Of a stretch of DNA of 64,000 bases, positions 58,901 through 64,000 are shown piece by piece. The DNA is from Vitrella brassicaformis. Its lineage: Eukaryota; Sar; Vitrellaceae. Each line of letters begins with the position of its first letter. Positions within the stretch are counted from its first letter, which is position 1. Under the pieces are notes generated by a model that searched no databases, was not told where the DNA came from, and was given only the letters and a program-made list of their open reading frames with translations. The translations under genes were made by a program, and so were the position numbers. The DNA is taken from assembly GCA_001179505.1 (NCBI GenBank), contig CDMY01000456.1:158799-222798 (forward strand), written 5' to 3'.

Positions 58901-60578
58901 ATGCACATCCATCTTGTGTGGCGGGGAGCAGAGCGCGGCTTTGCCCTGCTCCCGCAGGAGGCCTGCATCCTGCCATTTGACGTCAAGGAGAACCTCGAGC
59001 GATCCTTCGTGCCTCACGGGCTTGACGAGGCGGGGCTGCAGCGGACCCTCGCTGACGTGCTTGAGCACATCAAGCAGGTCCTCAGTGAGGGCAGCAGCCT
59101 CCCTCCGGCGCCATCCACTGACGAGAACTCCCTCCTCTCTGTGTACTCGCTCACGTCGGCAGCCACGGCTCTGCTCAAGCGCGTGAAGGAGGAGAACACT
59201 GTGCAGGTGAGGGCAGCCAAGAAGATGGGCGTGCCGGTGGACCTGGGCATCGGGTGGGCGGATGGCGAGGGGGGCCGGCCCGGGTTTGAGGTCCATGTGC
59301 GTGAGGTGACGCCTGGCGCGGCGTCGGACGCCATGCACGACGGGGGCTTCTATCGGCCTGTGCGCATGACGGTGGCTGCACTCAAGGCGGCCCTGCGGAG
59401 CGCTGTGGCTGCCCGCAACGAGCTAGTCAAGCTGTTCAACATGCCCACGGAGATCCACACAGCCAGCATTGAGGGTTTCAACCCTCTAGACCCTTCACCC
59501 GCGGCAGCTGACAAGGAAGACTGGTCCTCAGCGGCGTCGGCAGCCGACGGTGTGCCCCCCGCCCGGCAGAGCCGAGCCCCAAACCGTCAGAATCGAGGCG
59601 TGAAGGCTTCCACCGGCACCAAGCGCAAGGCCAGTCCGTCCAAGAGCAGCGCACCCAAGGCGCATCGCAGGGGCAAGAAAGGCCGATTCGTATCCACTGC
59701 TGCCTCTGGAGGTTCTCAGCGAGCAAGCAACGGCGAGAGTGACGCGAAGGCGGCCCTCTCGCGCTTCCAGGCATGTCCCATCACTGTGAGCGACTCAACC
59801 AACCTGGCGGCCATGGCGGCTGAGGTGCTTGAGGCGTGCAAACAGCACGGCTGCTACCCAGCTGAGGGGCCAGAGATCTTCTGGGAGGAGTGCAAGGTGG
59901 GATACGCCATCCGGTTTCCGTCCAATGACGGCACTGGTACCTTCCGGCGGCGGTACTTCAAGCCCCCGCAGCCGGTGAATGTGTGCGCCCTCAAGATGGC
60001 CATCATGGCGGCCCTCACCTTCCATCGCAAGCTGGTGTCTGAGGAGGGGCGGGCGTGTTGCAGCGGAGAGGGGCAGGGTGGTGGACATGGGGCGGGCGAG
60101 TGTGCGTCTCGGGCGATGCACGTCGACGTGTCCAAGGGCGTGCAGGAAGACGGTAACTGAGCACGTGACCCAAAAGAGACGATGGATGGGGCACACGGTG
60201 AGCCGGCTTTCTGCTTTCGTATGCTGTTCAGGTGATGTGTTCGCCTTGCTGCCCCGCGACGAGATCAACCGGCTGGCGCTCAACTTTCAGCACAGGATCC
60301 AGCAAGAGGACTCCAACATGCGGCGGTCCACCAGCAGCAGCACTTTGGCCAGCGGGGCCACCATCCGCGTGACGTGGAACGGTGCCGACGAGACATTCGA
60401 CGTGCACCTGATAGCGCCCCACGCGCCAGAGCAGCTGCTGGAGAAGCTCAAGCTGTCCCGCAAGAACGTCTCTCAGATGAGGGCGCTGGTCGGGCGGGCC
60501 GTCGAGGCGCGCAACGCTCACGCAGACAAGTATCACTGCCAGCCGAGCAAGATTAGCATCGAGGCCGTGCTGAGTTGA
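55917..60578 (+). CDS. long protein with about eight divergent copies of one small domain
   Basis: From ATG 55917 the protein has about 1,300 residues in roughly nine exons and ends at TGA 60576-60578. A repeating unit of about 60-90 residues is visible: a strand with a Trp (for example IEW, ISW, IQW, LVW, IGW, IFW, VTW), a second strand of the FxV type, a variable loop, an F-x-P-type strand and a helix of the pattern LRxALxxAVxxRNxL. Clear units start near 56.45, 57.0, 57.7, 58.15, 58.9, 59.24, 59.87 and 60.35 kb. Between them are acidic or Lys/Arg-rich linkers; RKRKKSRE and TKRKASPSKSS look like nuclear signals. The three-strand-plus-helix pattern recalls AP2-type DNA-binding domains of alveolates, but key AP2 residues are not clear. 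DNA or chromatin binding is inferred. Confidence 0.7.
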
Positions 60579-61032
60579 TGGGGCGGAGGGGTAATTGATA
60601 AGCTCGTCTGGCTGCCATTTGCCGTCCGTCCGCCCGTCCATGTTTGTTTTTCTGTCGTGCATAGGTGGCTGTGTCTTCATGTGTGCGCTGTGTCCAGACT
60701 GTGATGCTTTAGTACATGTGATCCTTCCAGGCTTATGCCATTTCATTCATCTGCATGCCGCGGGTGGGTATATATGCGTGCTGCGTCGGACGTCAGGTGG
60801 CTTTGCTTGCTTGGAGTGGCCGGGTGGCCGAGGGGTCGGGGTGACGGCAGCTGGTACGGTGCGCGCGGGAGGACTGGCTGTGATGCTCACACACGTACAC
60901 GTACGTATGATGATACCTACGTACTTGTGTCGATCCACACAAGGAAGCAAAGTCAACCGAAACCACGCATTTTGCTTGCCGGCGAGCGGCAGACTGATCG
61001 TTTTGTGAGCATTCGACACACTGATCGATATC
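60579..61032. other. spacer between two + strand genes
   Basis: 454 bases with short ACGT-rich repeats (CACACGTACACGTACG near 60889-60904). It should hold the 3' UTR of the repeat protein and the promoter of the small basic gene. No gene seen. Confidence 0.45.
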
Positions 61033-62050
61033 ATGTCAGTCACTGCCAGTGCCGTCCCGTGGGAGGAAGACCCGCTACTCACACAGGTGTGTACTCACGC
61101 ACTCACTCACTGCACACACAGAGGGAGGCAGACAAGCAAACACAAACATCATCCTTCAGGCTCGGCATCAAGTCAAGGAGGAGAACCTCGCGAGGCTGGT
61201 GCGGCGCAAGTCGTCCAGGAAGAAGCAGACCACTGCACAGGCCGCCAAGTGGAAGATGACACACGTCCGCATCAGCAAGGCACTCAAAGTCAAGAGTCAG
61301 CAAAGACAGAGAGAGACACAAACGGCAAACTGACTGACACTCTCTCATTTTGTGTCCCACTCTTGTCAGTGTGGGTGCCGGACGATGGCGGTTGGACGGC
61401 TCTGCGTGGGTTGCATCAGGCGCAGACGATGCAGGAGCGAGACACGATGATCGACAGGCAGGAGAACGAATCAGCCAACGACAAGGCCGACAAGGACAAC
61501 AAGGACAACAACACCAAGACAACAGTCAGCGCCAAGACAAACCACTTTCCCTTTACTTACATGACACACATAAGTACATTCATGGGTTGTGTGTGGCTGC
61601 AGCTTGCTGCTCGTCGCCCGACTCGTGCTTGTCGCATTGGCCAAACCACCAACTACGCCGAGCTGGGAGAGGTCAGTGCGGCAGAGAAGCACTGAGTACC
61701 TTCCTGTGTGTGTGAATACGTGTGTGTGTGTCTCAGGTTGACGAGAGTGGGCATGCGTCACTCGAGGCACACATCTCTGAGGAGGAAGAGGAGACCAAAC
61801 CCAAACCAAAGAAACGAGCCAAGGTCCACACGCATCAATGCCACTCGTGAATGTCCGTCTGTATTTGATGGTGTTTTATGTGTGTCAGGCCGCCAAGCGA
61901 GAGGCGAGCCCACAAAAGCCCCGCCGGAACCGCCGACACAACAACGACGGTAGTGTGTCCGTGTGGATAAAGACGCACATGCGCGACGTGTGGTGTGTGT
62001 CTGTGTGTGACCCTCTTCTAGGTGATGGTGATCTCGTGTTCCTGCCGTGA
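61033..62050 (+). CDS. small basic protein, hypothetical
   Basis: Seven exons with good borders code about 190 residues from ATG 61033. The second exon is strongly basic (RLVRRKSSRKKQTTAQAAK, then WKMTHVRISKALKVK). Later parts are VWVPDDGGWTALRGLHQAQ, an Asp/Lys/Asn run (DKADKDNKDNNTK), an acidic EEEEETKPKPKKRAK and a basic RRNRRHNND, ending GDLVFLP with TGA at 62048-62050. The mix of basic and acidic clusters suggests a nuclear or nucleolar protein. No family recognised. Confidence 0.55.
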
Positions 62051-62648
62051 TCACTCGAGGGCACCGAGACAAGACAGACAGACAGACAGAGAGTGAGTGT
62101 GTGCATACCACAGACAGATAGATAAATGGACAGACGACGGATGGATGGATGGATGGATGGGCGTGAGTGAGTGAGTGCGTGCGTGAGTGATTGTTGTCGA
62201 CTGACGTCAAGCACCTTCACATCAGTCATGTCCGCGCACATACATTCACACATAACCAGACATCCATGATGAAAAATGAGACTCAGAAATATATAATGTA
62301 CGCAGCGATATGCCGCCTGCTGTCTCTGTCAATCGACGGCGGTGTCCCCTCCACCACCCAACACAAACACCGGATCCCCACTGCGTTCGCTTTCCCTCCT
62401 CCTCCTCCTCTTACTCTTGGGCTCCTGGAGTGCGTGACGTGCAAACGCCGACCCTGAACAGCAAAGTCATAGATATCAATGGAGGCATAATTCTATGTCC
62501 AGCTAGCTACACTGATAGAGACACACCGTCGATGCTGTCTCTGCGTGTGGTGTGTCAAACCAACGACCTTCGCACCACCAGCAACCAACGCGTTCAGAAT
62601 CTGCACACACCACATCACACCATCCATCACACCCATCCATTCATTCCA
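62051..62648. repeat. repeat-rich spacer between converging genes
   Basis: 598 bases with GACA (62075-62090), ATGG (62141-62160) and GTGA (62162-62190) runs. A 14-base stretch CTCCTCCTCTTACT occurs twice (near 62399 and 62657, the second inside the next gene's last exon). No gene seen. Confidence 0.5.
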
Positions 62649-63467
62649 TCATCCCCTCCTCCTCCTCTTACTCTTAAGCTCCTGGAGCAGGATGGAGGAG
62701 GGAAGAGCAGCTTGCTGCTGAGCAGGAGCAGGCATCTGCTGCTGCTGCATCGGACCTGATATGTACAAGAATCAAAGACGAGGGAGGAGTCGCACAAGGG
62801 ACACAAAATAAATAATGACGACAGACAGACAGACAGACAGATAGACAGACAGACAGATAGATAGACAGACAGACATTTGAGGTCGGTATGACCTGTAGGC
62901 AGCCATCTGCACCATCTCCCCCCAGCAGCAACGCCATGACCTGAGACGGACGGATTCCACATACATGGACGGACGGACGGACGGACGAGTGTGTGTGTCA
63001 TCCGTGTGAATCACCTTGGCCTGTTCTGGGTGTGTATTTCTGGCCACTGCCCGAAGCCGGTCCAGCAAGTCGTTGAAGCACCGGTGCGCCATCGCCTTGG
63101 TCAGCATCTCGCCCATATCAGCCCATGTGAAGCGCTTTAAAACAAGAAAAAGACATCTGTCGACGCTTTTCTGTATGTCGGTTTGTGAGCGCACTTACCC
63201 TTCCTTCCTGGGTCGCTCTTCGAGTACCTTGCCCAACTCCGCAACCGCAGGAATCGCCAACTTGTCTGTCCCCAGCTTCACGTCGTCTGCAAGCTCTCTG
63301 CACCCACGATTGTTGAGGTTTACTCTCTCGAGTCTGCAGCGGCCTGTCAGTTGGCAGGCACAACACAAACAGCACATCCATCCATTCACGCATGATGCAA
63401 ATGTCTCGTTTCGGCCCCTTTTAATCTCCTCAAGCTCCGCCTGTTGGTCGCGTCTCGCCCGCTCCAT
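62649..63467 (-). CDS. small protein, hypothetical
   Basis: ATG 63467 begins MERARRDQQAELEEIKRGR. The frame stays open through RLERVNLNNRGCRELADDV and LAIPAVAELGK. A further exon near 63010-63135 reads RFTWADMGEMLTKAMAHR then CFNDLLDRLRAVARNTHP. Two short exons then give VMALLLGGDGADGCLQ and QQQMPAPAQQQAAL, ending KSKRRRRG with the stop at 62649-62651. The middle has one leucine-rich-repeat-like pattern (RLERVNLNNRGCREL) but too little to assign. The splice sites of the first and last introns are uncertain: one uses a weak donor, the other starts inside a CAG repeat. Confidence 0.4.
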
Positions 63468-64000
63468 GGCTCCTCAAACCCCCTCCCTGGGTAGAGTCAA
63501 GCAAAAGGCAACCAGAAGATGACGCGACATCAGCTTGTATGTGCGTATGATCGATTGTGGCTTGAGGATACCTTCTCATTGCATCTCCCCCACCAGCGTC
63601 GCGAGCAGCCGCTGCACCTCCCATGACGTCTCTCGGTGGCCGCCGAAGCGGCCAAGTACATATGCGGAAACAAATAAAGAAATTACCGAATCTTGATGAT
63701 CACCTCTTCCCTGTCTTCCTCACCTACGTACCTCCGCAGACGTGGATCAAGCAGGTCCATCGGATATGGAAGATGTAGACGGTGATTTATCTGCACACAG
63801 CAGCCAAAGAATACACGGACACGATCAGTCTATTTGACAGCGCACATACCCTTTGCAGACAATGCGCTGGGATTCAGAGTCGTCATCGGCCGATCAGATA
63901 TAAAATGTGGCCAGCGATCTGCACACCACCCAGCAACAGAGAAAAGAGGAGAGAAGAGAAGTATTCTGATGCATGTGTAGGCTGTTGGTCTGACTAGCAG
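63468..64000. other. right edge, no supported gene
   Basis: A short - strand frame from ATG 63624 (Ala/Gly-rich, MGGAAAARDAGGGDAM) runs into the promoter side of the previous gene and may be an exon of something else. It cannot be joined cleanly because a TGA lies in frame just before ATG 63467. The last 300 bases are AT-richer and show no clear coding. Confidence 0.35.

Noticed and set aside
63430-63624. Ala/Gly-rich - frame as first exon of the last gene
   Set aside because: Every join I tried meets a TGA just before ATG 63467.

Overview
This is a eukaryotic nuclear window. The genes are split by many short introns (about 50-150 bases, GT-AG with two probable GC-AG cases). Exons are GC-rich, and gaps and introns are full of di- and tetranucleotide repeats (CA/GT, ATGG, CTGT, TGAC). 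Several points suggest a photosynthetic alveolate, and a chromerid alga such as Vitrella is my best guess: a cyclophilin with a signal/transit/twin-arginine-like leader, a second protein with a plastid-type leader, an androglobin-like (flagellate-type) gene, and VWA/EGF/CAP surface proteins. The species is inferred from style and gene content and is not proven. Two 300-N gaps lie inside introns.

I recognise or model 23 genes. Left end (1-12 kb): the 3' end of a low-complexity gene, a 5 kb microsatellite tract holding one structured hairpin, a B3GNTL1-type glycosyltransferase (-), and the ribosome-recycling ATPase ABCE1 (+). 12-21 kb is a surface block: a huge secreted mucin/VWA/EGF protein (-), a small membrane protein (-), and a CAP + EF-hand protein with a GPI-like tail (+). 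21-40 kb is mostly cellular housekeeping: YOD1/OTU1 deubiquitinase (-), a thylakoid-type cyclophilin (+), a PI-PLC X-domain protein with an in-frame TGA (-), an androglobin-like calpain-domain protein of about 1,740 aa (+), the GINS subunit SLD5 (-), a coiled-coil protein (+) and glutaryl-CoA dehydrogenase (+).

40-50.5 kb holds an endonuclease/exonuclease/phosphatase-fold (sphingomyelinase-like) protein (-), exosome subunit RRP46 (+), an unknown plastid-type protein (-), a tail-to-tail pair of paralogous Pro-rich/Cys-rich secreted proteins, and a small coiled-coil protein (+). A 3.4 kb gene-free microsatellite tract follows. 54-64 kb holds a chorismate-lyase-like (DUF98) protein (-), a long protein built from about eight divergent copies of one small domain (+), a small basic protein (+) and a poorly defined small gene (-).

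The strands alternate almost perfectly: nine head-to-head pairs account for 18 of the 23 genes, with start codons 27 to 758 bases apart. Shared bidirectional promoters are therefore likely. The candidates I would chase first are the convergent Pro/Cys-rich paralogs, the mucin/VWA protein with its recent intron-inclusive internal duplications, the eight-repeat protein, and the globin-less androglobin.
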